DNA from: Olsenella profusa F0195
Lineage (GTDB): Bacteria > Actinomycetota > Coriobacteriia > Coriobacteriales > Atopobiaceae
Reading direction: 5' to 3'
Assembly (NCBI RefSeq): GCF_000468755.1
Contig: NZ_AWEZ01000073.1
Location: 1 to 64,000 of the forward strand
Length of the DNA stretch: 64,000 nt
Part shown: in pieces, positions 25,257-32,740 of the stretch
Layout: each line of letters starts with the position of its first letter
Numbering within the stretch: the stretch's first letter is position 1
Notes under the pieces: model-generated
What the model was told of the DNA's origin: nothing
The model's database searches: none
Seen by the model: only the letters and a program-made list of their open reading frames with translations
Translations under genes and position numbers: made by a program

Positions 25257-26318
25257 ATGCAAGACGCCAACAGAGCCTCCCGCGAGCGTACGGACCTCCA
25301 TGCCCTGACCCATGGCCAGCTCGTGGAGCTCCTCGCAAAACTTGGACAACCAGGCTTTCGGGCCAGGCAGATCGAGGACTGGGTGTGGAACAAGAACACC
25401 TCGTCGCTGGATGACATGACCAATCTCCCCAAGGGACTGAGGGCCGAGCTGGCACGCCGTGTCACCCTTGACTCCGTCACCGAGGTCGCGCGTCAGGTCT
25501 CGCAGGACGGTAGCCATAAGTACCTGCTACGCCTTGAGGATGGCACCACCGTGGAGTGCGTGGGCATGCCATCGGCGGGCAAGCTTGCCGTCTGTGCCTC
25601 CAGTCAGGCTGGCTGTGGCATGGGGTGCGCCTTCTGTGCGACGGGGACTGCCGGCCTCACCCGCTCCCTCACAGCTGGGGAGATCTACGAGCAGGTCATG
25701 CATGTACGCGACGACTTTGGCCGCCGTGTGACGAGCGTGGTGCTCATGGGACAGGGCGAGCCCTTCACCAACTACGATGCAACGCTCGCGGCGCTCAGAA
25801 GGCTCAATTCCCCCGATGGCACAGGCATTGGCGCGCGCCACCTGACGGTTTCCACGTGCGGCATCATCCCCATGATCAGGCGCTTTGCCAACGAGCCAGA
25901 GCAGTTCACCCTCGCCGTCTCGCTTCACTCCGCCGTGCAGCGCACACGCGACCTGCTCATGCCAGGCGTCAAGAAGTACTCCCTCATGCACCTCTATGAC
26001 ATCATGGGCGAATACGTCGACAAGACGGGGCGGCGACCGACCTACGAGTATGCGCTCATCAAGGGTGTCAACGACACGGAGGATGAGATTGGCGCGCTGT
26101 GCGACTTCTGCCGCGGCAATCTCGCACACGTCAACCTCATCAGGCTCAATGACGTCAGGGGCTCGAAGTTCCGACCGTCCTCGGATGCGAAGACGCAAGA
26201 GTTCGTGCGCCGCCTTGTGAGCGTCGGTGTCGAAGCCACCATCCGGGCCTCGCGTGGCTCTGACATAGATGCGGCCTGCGGACAGCTCAGGCAGAACGCT
26301 GGTCGCATGTTGAGGTAG
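25257..26318 (+). CDS. rlmN: 23S rRNA/tRNA adenine-C2 methyltransferase
   Basis: Radical-SAM enzyme methylating C2 of A2503 in 23S rRNA and A37 in some tRNAs. About 353 residues. The radical-SAM cysteines are in AGCGMGCAFCATG (CxxxCxxC), the methyl-carrying Cys is near the C terminus in SDIDAACGQL, and VVLMGQGEPFTNYD and LAVSLHSAV are family blocks. The ATG at 25257 with AAGGA upstream is preferred; an upstream GTG at 25230 is in frame. Confidence 0.94.
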   Translation: MQDANRASRERTDLHALTHGQLVELLAKLGQPGFRARQIEDWVWNKNTSSLDDMTNLPKGLRAELARRVTLDSVTEVARQVSQDGSHKYLLRLEDGTTVECVGMPSAGKLAVCASSQAGCGMGCAFCATGTAGLTRSLTAGEIYEQVMHVRDDFGRRVTSVVLMGQGEPFTNYDATLAALRRLNSPDGTGIGARHLTVSTCGIIPMIRRFANEPEQFTLAVSLHSAVQRTRDLLMPGVKKYSLMHLYDIMGEYVDKTGRRPTYEYALIKGVNDTEDEIGALCDFCRGNLAHVNLIRLNDVRGSKFRPSSDAKTQEFVRRLVSVGVEATIRASRGSDIDAACGQLRQNAGRMLR

Positions 26319-26344
26319 CCGCCCATTGCGTCCAGAGAGAGGGA

Positions 26345-26384
26345 GGGGGGCGGTGACGAACAAGTGTTCGTCACCGCCCCCCTT
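26345..26384. terminator. Bidirectional terminator
   Basis: A perfect 18-bp stem (GGGGGGCGGTGACGAACA and its complement) with a two-base loop lies between convergent rlmN and the small protein gene at 26405. TT follows on the plus strand. Confidence 0.75.
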
Positions 26385-26404
26385 AGAGTCGCATGCACTG
26401 GCAA

Positions 26405-26647
26405 CTAGAATCCTACACTCTCCCATTCCTGCCTGAGTTCCTCGCGGTTACGGGCGAGCACCTCGTCCTCATCTGCATACGAGCGGCGTATACCCAGTGC
26501 GTCGGACACCCTCCCATAGCCATCCACAACCGTCATGACCGCACTCCTCAGGTTCTCACGGGCATCGTCGGTAAGCAGGAGTCGATAGGCTGCCACTGCC
26601 GTCCCCACAAGCACGCCTGTGAGGATAAGTCTCCCTTTACTCCTCAT
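26405..26647 (-). CDS. Small single-TM protein downstream of parB
   Basis: 80 residues from the ATG at 26647, which has GGAGG 6 bases upstream and overlaps the parB stop. It starts MRSKGRLILTGVLVGTAVAAY, one membrane segment (about 6-24), followed by a hydrophilic helix-prone tail (ADEDEVLARNREELRQEWES). It resembles small YtxH-like membrane proteins in layout only; no family assigned. Coupled translation with parB is likely. Confidence 0.65.
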   Translation of the reverse strand: MRSKGRLILTGVLVGTAVAAYRLLLTDDARENLRSAVMTVVDGYGRVSDALGIRRSYADEDEVLARNREELRQEWESVGF

Positions 26648-27512
26648 CGGGATCCTCCATCCTCGCCTTAAGGAGTCTGGCAACCAGCTCCGCCAGTTGA
26701 TCCTCGTCGGAGAATTCGATTTCGATCTTGTTCTTGTTGCGCACGTGCTTTACCCGAACATTCGTATCAAGCGCGAGACGAAGCTGCCGTGCAGCACGTC
26801 TGAATGAGCCGGGAGTAGGTTCACGTACGGGTTTAGGCGTCTTCGTGCCAGAAAATAGTGGGGCAAGACGTTCTGTCTGTCGGACGGTCAGCCCATCGTG
26901 GAGAACCCTCTGGGCAAGTTTCTCTCTCTGCTCGTCACCTGCCACGGCAAGGATCGCACGTGCATGACCGGCAGTAAGGACTCCCTCCGCCATCATATCC
27001 TGCACGGTCTGAGGCAGGTCAAGCAGTCTCAGTGTGTTGGCTATGGCCGATCGTGACTTGGAGAGCACATGACCAAGCTGCTCTTGTGTAAACCCATTGT
27101 CCCTGATGAGCTTCTCATACCCCTGAGCCTCCTCGATGGGATTCAAATCGGTGCGCTGCAGGTTTTCGATAAGTGCGATCTGGAACACTTCACTGTCGGA
27201 GATATCGCGCACTACGGCTGGTATTTCCTTCAATCCAGCCAACTTTGCCGCTTGATAACGGCGCTCGCCCGCAACGATCTCATAGCCCGTTCCAGACTTG
27301 CGAAGCAGAATGGGCTGAATGACACCATTCTGTTGGATGGAGTCAGAAAGCTCATGGAGCTTTTCCTCATCAAAGTTCTTGCGCGGCTGGTTCTTGTTGG
27401 GTTTGATCTTGTCCAATGCGATGGACGTGTCAGGGGCAACGGCCGCTATCTCGGCGTCCGCTCCTCCCATGAGTGACTCTAACCCCTTGCCGAGTCCCCC
27501 TTTTCTAGCCAC
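26637..27512 (-). CDS. parB: Chromosome partitioning protein ParB
   Basis: CTP-dependent DNA clamp that loads at parS and organises the origin. 291 residues. Starts ARKGGLGKGLESLMGG (ParA-interacting end), followed by the CTPase/N domain with IVAGERRYQAAKLAGLKEIP, the helix-turn-helix NGFTQEQLGHVLSKSRSAIANTLRLL, and a C-terminal dimerisation domain (VKHVRNKNKIEIEFSDEDQLAELVARLL). The start is GTG, overlapping the parA 3' end by 8 bases. Confidence 0.95.
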   Translation of the reverse strand: MARKGGLGKGLESLMGGADAEIAAVAPDTSIALDKIKPNKNQPRKNFDEEKLHELSDSIQQNGVIQPILLRKSGTGYEIVAGERRYQAAKLAGLKEIPAVVRDISDSEVFQIALIENLQRTDLNPIEEAQGYEKLIRDNGFTQEQLGHVLSKSRSAIANTLRLLDLPQTVQDMMAEGVLTAGHARAILAVAGDEQREKLAQRVLHDGLTVRQTERLAPLFSGTKTPKPVREPTPGSFRRAARQLRLALDTNVRVKHVRNKNKIEIEFSDEDQLAELVARLLKARMEDPDEE

Positions 27513-28305
27513 GGCGCATCACTTCCTTTGCGAGCTTGGAGTATGCAACGGCACCCTTGTTGATACGTGAGTAGAGGTTGATGGGGACGCCGTGTGATGG
27601 CGCCTCTGAAAGCTTGACGCTTCGTGGAATGACGGTCTTAAACACCCTGTTCCCAAAGTAGTTTCGTACCTCCTCCACGACTTGCTTTGAGAGTGTCGTT
27701 CTGCCGTCATACATCGTCATCAGAACGCCAAACACATCGAGGTCCGGATTGAGGTTGCCACGGACCATCTTCATGGACTCCAGAAGCTTCGTCACACCTT
27801 CCAGCGCATAGAACTCACACTGTATCGGAATCAGGAGTGAATCGGATGCAACAAGAGCGTCCACCGTCAAAAGGCCGAGGGATGGCGGACAGTCTATGAA
27901 GACGTAATCAAAGTCGTCTCGGATAGGATCCAGTATTCCTTTGAGGATTGTTTCACGTGAAACCTTACTTACAAGCTCGATCTCTGCGCCAGCGAGCTGG
28001 ATCGTCGCAGGAATCATATACACATAGTTTTGGCATGTCGGAATGATGAGATTCTCGATTTCATAGTCATGGAGGAGGGCATCATAGACATCCGCATCAA
28101 GTCCCTCTTTGTCTATTCCGTAACCGCTTGTCGTATTGCCCTGTGGATCAAAGTCGAGAACGAGAACCTTCTTCCTATTCTCACCCAGATATGCCGAGAG
28201 GTTCACGGCCGTCGTTGACTTACCGACACCTCCCTTTTGATTGATGATTGAAATGACATGGGCCGGACGATCTGGATAGCCCCGTTTTACTTCCTTGTAG
28301 TCCAC
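27505..28305 (-). CDS. parA: Chromosome partitioning ATPase ParA (Soj)
   Basis: ParA/MinD-family ATPase, 266 residues. The deviant Walker A is INQKGGVGKSTTAVNL, Walker A' is LVLDFDPQGN, and Walker B is YVFIDCPPSLGLLT. The start is GTG with GAGGGGG upstream. It partners with ParB and can regulate DnaA in Bacillus subtilis. A near-perfect parS lies inside the gene. Confidence 0.95.
   Translation of the reverse strand: MDYKEVKRGYPDRPAHVISIINQKGGVGKSTTAVNLSAYLGENRKKVLVLDFDPQGNTTSGYGIDKEGLDADVYDALLHDYEIENLIIPTCQNYVYMIPATIQLAGAEIELVSKVSRETILKGILDPIRDDFDYVFIDCPPSLGLLTVDALVASDSLLIPIQCEFYALEGVTKLLESMKMVRGNLNPDLDVFGVLMTMYDGRTTLSKQVVEEVRNYFGNRVFKTVIPRSVKLSEAPSHGVPINLYSRINKGAVAYSKLAKEVMRRG
27949..27964. 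other. parS: parS site in parA
   Basis: TGTTTCACGTGAAACC matches the conserved bacterial parS consensus (TGTTTCACGTGAAACA) at 15 of 16 positions, with a perfect 14-bp palindromic core. It is the expected ParB nucleation site near the origin. Confidence 0.9.
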
Positions 28306-28413
28306 AGATGCCCCCTCGAATTAGAATGATCTACCTATGCATTCGATCAAGCTGCTCCCATCATACAGGAGATGTACCTCATGAGACGACAGGAGGAAGG
28401 TATGTGACCGTTC

Positions 28414-29136
28414 CTATAAGGGCATATGCTTTGCCATGCCAGCCTGTCGTGGAAGCCTTACCGTTGCTGCACCAGTCTTCTTATAGCTCAGAATCTCTCG
28501 ATGCCCCATGTCCAGAGGTAGTTCGAAGGTTTCACGTAAAACATGATGAAAACCACAGAGTGGGGCAACTTGCTTGGCATGACGGAGCTCTGTGTCAGGA
28601 ACGTGTGCCTTCGAGCAGACAAGCAGCCCATCGCGTTTCAGAAGTGGTGAGGCATACTCGAGGAGGACTGAGATCTCTGCGACGGCCCGTGCGGTGACCA
28701 CGTCAAAACACAGAGGATTACTGCGTGCAAGGTCTTCAGCGCGAATAGTCTCGACGCTCACCCTATGTCTGAGTCCCAGCTCCTCTACGAATTCACGTAC
28801 TGCCCTAGACTTCTTTCCAACGGAATCTATGAGAAGCCCCCGCCAGGCACCCATGACGACCAAGGGTATTCCCGGAAAGCCCGCTCCGGTTCCCACATCG
28901 ACGAACTGGGCATGGTCGTTACTGGATATGGTCTGAGGAATACCCTTCATGAAGAGCAGGGAGTCAAGGATGTGCTTTACGATCCCCTCACTGATCGAAT
29001 CGATCCGCGTGAGGTTGAGAACCCCATTCTTCTCAATCACAAGGTTTAGATGTCGGAGCACGAGCTCTGCTTGGTCGAGTGACAACGGGACATCATATGA
29101 GACGGACATACGCAGAAGTTCCTCGAGACTATTCAT
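28414..29136 (-). CDS. rsmG: 16S rRNA G527 N7-methyltransferase
   Basis: SAM-dependent methyltransferase (GidB). 240 residues from the ATG at 29136, which has GAGGTGA just upstream. SAM-binding motif DVGTGAGFPGIPLVV; other blocks are NLTRIDS, HILDSLLF and VTARAVAEISVLLEYASPLL. It is separated from jag by a terminator and precedes parA in the conserved origin order. Confidence 0.93.
   Translation of the reverse strand: MNSLEELLRMSVSYDVPLSLDQAELVLRHLNLVIEKNGVLNLTRIDSISEGIVKHILDSLLFMKGIPQTISSNDHAQFVDVGTGAGFPGIPLVVMGAWRGLLIDSVGKKSRAVREFVEELGLRHRVSVETIRAEDLARSNPLCFDVVTARAVAEISVLLEYASPLLKRDGLLVCSKAHVPDTELRHAKQVAPLCGFHHVLRETFELPLDMGHREILSYKKTGAATVRLPRQAGMAKHMPL
28528..28543. other. Second parS-like site in rsmG
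   Basis: GGTTTCACGTAAAACA matches parS at 14 of 16 positions; one change breaks the central symmetry. It is 565 bases from the better site, so a weaker ParB site is plausible. Confidence 0.55.
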
Positions 29137-29177
29137 CGTCACCTCAGACAGAAATTTATGACTCAACCATTCTTGAC

Positions 29178-29206
29178 AAAAAGGAGGAGAGACAGCGTCT
29201 CTCCTC
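29178..29206 (-). terminator. Terminator after jag
   Basis: On the minus strand, GAGGAGAGAC and GTCTCTCCTC form a 10-bp stem with a three-base loop followed by C and five T. It ends the rpmH-rnpA-yidD-yidC-jag unit and implies a separate promoter for rsmG-parA-parB. Confidence 0.85.
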
Positions 29207-29233
29207 AGAGTACCAGCAGTTGATCTGATTGGA

Positions 29234-29836
29234 CTAGCTGCGCATATATGTCACAATCACACGGCGCTGCGGTTCTTTGCCCTCAGAGTGCGTGGAGACG
29301 TTCCCATCGTCAACGAGAGCAAGGTGAACGATACGGCGCTCATAGGCGTTCATGGGAGCCATGCACACGTCTTGTTGCAGCTTGCAGGCGCGATTGGCGG
29401 CGGTCTTGGCCAAGGATACCAGCTTGTCCTTGCGTCTTGTCTTATATCCTTCGATGTCGACTATGATGGGGTAGTGGAAGTGAAGGCGATTGCTCAGGTA
29501 GGAACTCACGATCATCTGCAAGGCATCAAGCGTCCGCCCATGCCGCCCTATGAGTACGGCAAGATCTCCACCGCTGATGTCCAGGATGAGCTCGCCATCG
29601 TCTCCGTCATACTCATCGACGGAGACGTTCTCCTCACCAAAGTAGGAGAGCAGCGACCGCAGGTAGCTCACGGCAAGGTCGGCAATGGCATCGACGTCCA
29701 CGTCCGTCAGACCCTGATCTCCTTCGTACCGTGACTTGATCTCGGCGAAGGAGTCATCGGATGAGGAAGTGACATCATCTTGGACATCCACATCATAAGA
29801 CTCAGTCTCAGAATCGAACATATGTTCGTTATTCAT
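29234..29836 (-). CDS. khpB: RNA-binding protein KhpB (Jag)
   Basis: 200 residues. An acidic N terminus of about 65 residues replaces the Jag_N domain found in Bacillus. A KH domain follows (LAVLIGRHGRTLDALQMIVS, about 108-130) and then an R3H domain (APMNAYERRIVHLALVDD). KhpB partners with KhpA in RNA binding and in cell elongation control in streptococci. The ATG has AAAGGAGG upstream. It sits right after yidC as usual. Confidence 0.92.
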   Translation of the reverse strand: MNNEHMFDSETESYDVDVQDDVTSSSDDSFAEIKSRYEGDQGLTDVDVDAIADLAVSYLRSLLSYFGEENVSVDEYDGDDGELILDISGGDLAVLIGRHGRTLDALQMIVSSYLSNRLHFHYPIIVDIEGYKTRRKDKLVSLAKTAANRACKLQQDVCMAPMNAYERRIVHLALVDDGNVSTHSEGKEPQRRVIVTYMRS

Positions 29837-29848
29837 ATGAGCCTCCTT

Positions 29849-30610
29849 TTACTTGGACTTCTTCTTAGGGCGAGGCTTATGCTCCTTGCGCACGACCTCA
29901 ACTTGCGCGCCCTGCGCTTCGAGCTTGGCCTCGGTCTCTGCCTTGACCTTGTCCATCACACGCTGGGTGACGACCTTCTGCTGAATGACCTGCCACACGG
30001 CAGACGTGTCATAGTACAACAGGACGGCTGCAGGGACGCCCCAGCCGAACCACAACATCATGACAGCCATGACGATACCCATGAGAAGCGACTGGCTCCG
30101 CTGCTCGTTAGGGGTGTTCTTGAGGTTCATCACCATGGGGATGAGCGTCAGCACGCCGAAGGCCACATCAAAGAGGATGTACACCCAGGCGCCCACGAGT
30201 CCGACCGAACCGACCATGTCGGACACCGACACTGAGATGGAGGGCATGATCCCCAGGAAGTGGGCGTCGGTGGGAACGTTGCGGGCAACCGTGAACAGCG
30301 CGAAGAAGATCGGCACCTGCAAGATGACCGGCAGGCACCCACCAAGAGGATTGAACTTGTTCTCGGAATAGAACTTCTGCATCTCCTCGTTCATGCGCGC
30401 CGGGTCATCGGCATACTTGTCCTGAATCTCCTTCATCTTTGGCTGGAGGGCCTGCATGCGAGCGGATGACGCAGTTGAGCGCGTCATGAGCGGCGTCAGA
30501 AGCACACGGATGATGAAGGTGAGCACGATGACGGCAAGGCCCCAGTCATTCGTGAAGCCTGCGAGGCCAGCCAGGATGCTGGTGAGCAGATTGACAAACC
30601 AATCCCACAT
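29849..30610 (-). CDS. yidC: Membrane protein insertase YidC
   Basis: YidC/Oxa1-family insertase, 253 residues, the short Gram-positive form, but without an obvious lipobox. The conserved Arg of the hydrophilic groove is in TFIIRVLLTPLM; the cytosolic hairpin (QALQPKMKEIQDKY) and NPLGGCLPVILQVPIFFALF follow. The tail is Lys/Arg-rich (KPRPKKKSK), as in ribosome-binding forms. The ATG has GGAGG upstream. Confidence 0.95.
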   Translation of the reverse strand: MWDWFVNLLTSILAGLAGFTNDWGLAVIVLTFIIRVLLTPLMTRSTASSARMQALQPKMKEIQDKYADDPARMNEEMQKFYSENKFNPLGGCLPVILQVPIFFALFTVARNVPTDAHFLGIMPSISVSVSDMVGSVGLVGAWVYILFDVAFGVLTLIPMVMNLKNTPNEQRSQSLLMGIVMAVMMLWFGWGVPAAVLLYYDTSAVWQVIQQKVVTQRVMDKVKAETEAKLEAQGAQVEVVRKEHKPRPKKKSK

Positions 30611-30643
30611 GGTTCCTCCGGTTAGGTAGGTGACCTTTGATCA

Positions 30644-30871
30644 TTAGGGTACGGGATCGTACCCGCCATGATGAAACGGATGGCAGCGCAAGATCCGCTT
30701 GAGGGCGAGCCAGCAGCCCATACGCACACCATGGCGCTCAAGCGCCTCGAGCGCATACTCGGAGCAGGTGGGCTCGTAGATACAATGGGATTTGAACAGG
30801 GGAGAGATCGTATCCTGATAGAGTCTCACACCCCGTACGAGCGCCGCCTGGACGACACCATCCCTGCTCAC
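30644..30871 (-). CDS. yidD: Membrane protein insertion efficiency factor YidD
   Basis: 75 residues, standard for the family, with the hallmark [18 protein letters not shown] and [15 protein letters not shown]. The GTG start overlaps the rnpA stop by 4 bases, so it is translationally coupled. It assists insertion of membrane proteins together with YidC. Confidence 0.94.
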   Translation of the reverse strand: MSRDGVVQAALVRGVRLYQDTISPLFKSHCIYEPTCSEYALEALERHGVRMGCWLALKRILRCHPFHHGGYDPVP

Positions 30872-31197
30872 GAGCGAACACCAGCCTTCTCGACGAGAGA
30901 CCGAAGCGCGGACGCAACTTCCTGTGGGGTGCAGTCATGCGTGTCACGCGTCGCAAAGAGAATGACATCCGCTCCCTTCATGGGAAGGCCACTCTGTCGA
31001 GCGGCCTCGCGGAGCACCCTCTTGCACCTGTTCCGGAACACCGCCGTGCCCAGTCTCTTTGGAGCAACAAAGGCGACCTTCCCCCAGTCGCCTTTGTCAC
31101 CTGAACGCACTGTCATGCGCACGAGTCTATGGCTCATGCGCCGTCCGTTTGAGAAGACCCTCTCAAATTCACTTCTGGATTTGATGGTCCCCGTCAT
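30868..31197 (-). CDS. rnpA: Ribonuclease P protein component
   Basis: 109 residues. Protein cofactor of RNase P. The RNR-type motif is [15 protein letters not shown], preceded by [13 protein letters not shown]. It follows rpmH by a few bases and overlaps yidD. The RNA subunit gene is not in this window. Confidence 0.94.
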   Translation of the reverse strand: MTGTIKSRSEFERVFSNGRRMSHRLVRMTVRSGDKGDWGKVAFVAPKRLGTAVFRNRCKRVLREAARQSGLPMKGADVILFATRDTHDCTPQEVASALRSLVEKAGVRS

Positions 31198-31201
31198 GAG
31201 A

Positions 31202-31336
31202 CTAGACGGTCAGCTGCTTGCGGCCCTTGGCGCGACGACGCGAGAGGACGGCGCGGCCGGCCTTGGATGCCATGCGGGCACGGAAGCCATGGGTCTTGGC
31301 ACGCTTCCTCTTGTTGGGCTGATAGGTACGCTTCAT
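31202..31336 (-). CDS. rpmH: 50S ribosomal protein L34
   Basis: 44 residues, starting [20 protein letters not shown] and ending [12 protein letters not shown], the complete L34 pattern. The ATG has CAGGAGGGG upstream. First gene of the rpmH-rnpA-yidD-yidC-jag unit, with a clear promoter. Confidence 0.97.
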   Translation of the reverse strand: MKRTYQPNKRKRAKTHGFRARMASKAGRAVLSRRRAKGRKQLTV

Positions 31337-31389
31337 GTGTAACCCCTCCTGGGACGGTGTCGTCAAAAATGGTGCCAACAAGCCATAAG

Positions 31390-31419
31390 ATTGTAGAGGC
31401 GCCCCGTGGGATGTGTCAA
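31390..31419 (-). promoter_or_regulatory. Vegetative promoter of rpmH
   Basis: On the minus strand, TTGACA (31414-31419), an 18-base spacer and TACAAT (31390-31395) lie about 55 bases upstream of the rpmH start. Confidence 0.8.
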
Positions 31420-31674
31420 CTAAAGGACAGCTAGGTCACACAATTCATCCGTGACCGTCGGCCATCGAGCACAAGGGGCGCGCCATCCTCATTCACCATC
31501 CCGCCGATGGCATGAATGAATACGGGGATGGCTGCGCCCGGACGACCCGGGTAATGGTAGAATCATTCATCCCATTCCTCGAATCGGCATGGAGTTATGA
31601 ACGATGTTTCACCAGTGTTGAAAACATTCATCCATATCTATTCATGAACGAATGTTTTCATCAATGATGAAAGA
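31420..31674. other. Candidate origin region, repeat-rich, upstream of the ATPase gene
   Basis: About 255 bases, locally AT-rich from 31560. It holds three exact ATTCATCC repeats (31443, 31565, 31626) and a variant ATTCATGA (31640), a TGTTGAAAAC (31616-31625, minus-strand GTTTTCAACA) directly abutting one repeat, and GTTTTCATCA (31654-31663). Such repeats between rpmH and dnaA are typical of oriC, but no perfect TTATCCACA box is present. Origin function is inference. Confidence 0.55.
31656..31672. repeat. Palindrome before the ATPase/wHTH gene
   Basis: TTTCATCA and TGATGAAA form a perfect 8+8 inverted repeat around one base, ending 2 bases before the GTG start of the next gene. A position like this suits an operator or an autoregulatory site. 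Confidence 0.5.
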
Positions 31675-32604
31675 GTGGCGAGGGGATGCTTCGGCGTGAC
31701 AAGAGACTTCTATCCATTCGTAGAGGAGCATCCGGCCTCTCCCGCCACCCCCGACCCTCCCTCGCTTCATGTCGACTACCCAGCTCGTGTGGCTGTGTAT
31801 GATGATGCCGCGACCGCGCCACGCGTGGTGATCATCGGGCCAAAGGGCGTTCGCGACTATCTCGAGGAGATAACGGCAACCGTCTCGCGCCTTGCCAAGG
31901 AACAGGGGGGCAGCATCCCCTTCATGGTCATCCGCGAGGTCGTCGAGAACTTCATTCACTCATACTTCCAACAGCCGACCATCAGCATCCTCGAGGATGG
32001 CAACACCATTCGCTTCAGCGACCAGGGACCAGGGATCCAAGAGAAGGAGCGGGCGCTCGAATATGGGACGACCTCCGCCACAGAGGAGATGAGGCAGTAC
32101 ATCCGCGGCGTGGGGTCGGGCCTGCCCTATGTCCATCAGTACATGCAGGACAAGGGCGGCTCGCTCACGATCGAGGACAACATAGCCGGCGGAGCAGTGG
32201 TGACAATCTGCGCGAAGGCCCCAACCGTATCAGGAGGTGGGAGGGCGCAGGCCCTTGGCCAGCCGCCCACCCGGACCGCACAGCAGGCTGCGACCACGGG
32301 ACAGCAGGTCGCCTGGCAGCCACGGGCACAGGATGCGGCGACTTCCCGGCAGGCACAGCCACGACCCCTCTCCCCGGCTCCCGCACCGATCGAGCTGAGC
32401 GCCCGCGGCCGCACGATCCTCAGCTGGCTGACCACGCATGAGAGCGTTGGTCCCACGGACCTCGCGAGAACCTATGCGGGATCACAGCCAACCTGGTCGC
32501 GGGAGCTCCAGCGCCTGGAGGAGATGGGGCTCGTCGCCAAGCGCACGGGCCAGCAGAAGCGCTTCCTCACCGCCTCGGGACGGGCCATCCTCAACCTCCC
32601 CTAG
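31675..32604 (+). CDS. GHKL-type ATPase with C-terminal winged helix, adjacent to dnaA
   Basis: 309 residues. A HATPase domain at about 50-180 has the N box IREVVENFIH (Glu88, Asn92), G1 FSDQGPGI (Asp116) and G2 GVGSGLPYVHQYM, but no HisKA phosphoacceptor helix. A Gln/Ala/Pro-rich linker (about 185-240) leads to a MarR/IclR-like winged helix (about 240-309: RGRTILSWLTTHESVGPTDLARTY, VAKRTGQQKRFLTASGRAIL). Closest in style to anti-sigma or GHKL ATP sensors joined to a DNA-binding domain. It is co-directional with and 136 bases upstream of dnaA. The start is GTG 31675 or 31696. Function unknown. Confidence 0.8.
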   Translation: MARGCFGVTRDFYPFVEEHPASPATPDPPSLHVDYPARVAVYDDAATAPRVVIIGPKGVRDYLEEITATVSRLAKEQGGSIPFMVIREVVENFIHSYFQQPTISILEDGNTIRFSDQGPGIQEKERALEYGTTSATEEMRQYIRGVGSGLPYVHQYMQDKGGSLTIEDNIAGGAVVTICAKAPTVSGGGRAQALGQPPTRTAQQAATTGQQVAWQPRAQDAATSRQAQPRPLSPAPAPIELSARGRTILSWLTTHESVGPTDLARTYAGSQPTWSRELQRLEEMGLVAKRTGQQKRFLTASGRAILNLP

Positions 32605-32659
32605 GCCACCACACGACAAGCCAAGGGCACAAACTCAGGACGCCGCAACCCTCGATCGA

Positions 32660-32694
32660 GTTTTCATCATATACTGGTGCCCCAGTTTTCAACA
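32660..32694 (+). promoter_or_regulatory. dnaA upstream region with two DnaA-box-like repeats
   Basis: GTTTTCATCA (32660-32669) and GTTTTCAACA (32685-32694) flank a -10-like TATACT (32670-32675). The second is part of a 15-base string, CCCAGTTTTCAACAT, whose exact reverse complement recurs upstream of dnaB at 51311. Autoregulation by DnaA is the likely reading. Confidence 0.55.
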
Positions 32695-32740
32695 TGTGTG
32701 AGACGGGCGTCACGCAACGAGGCGGGCAGATAGGGAGTAC

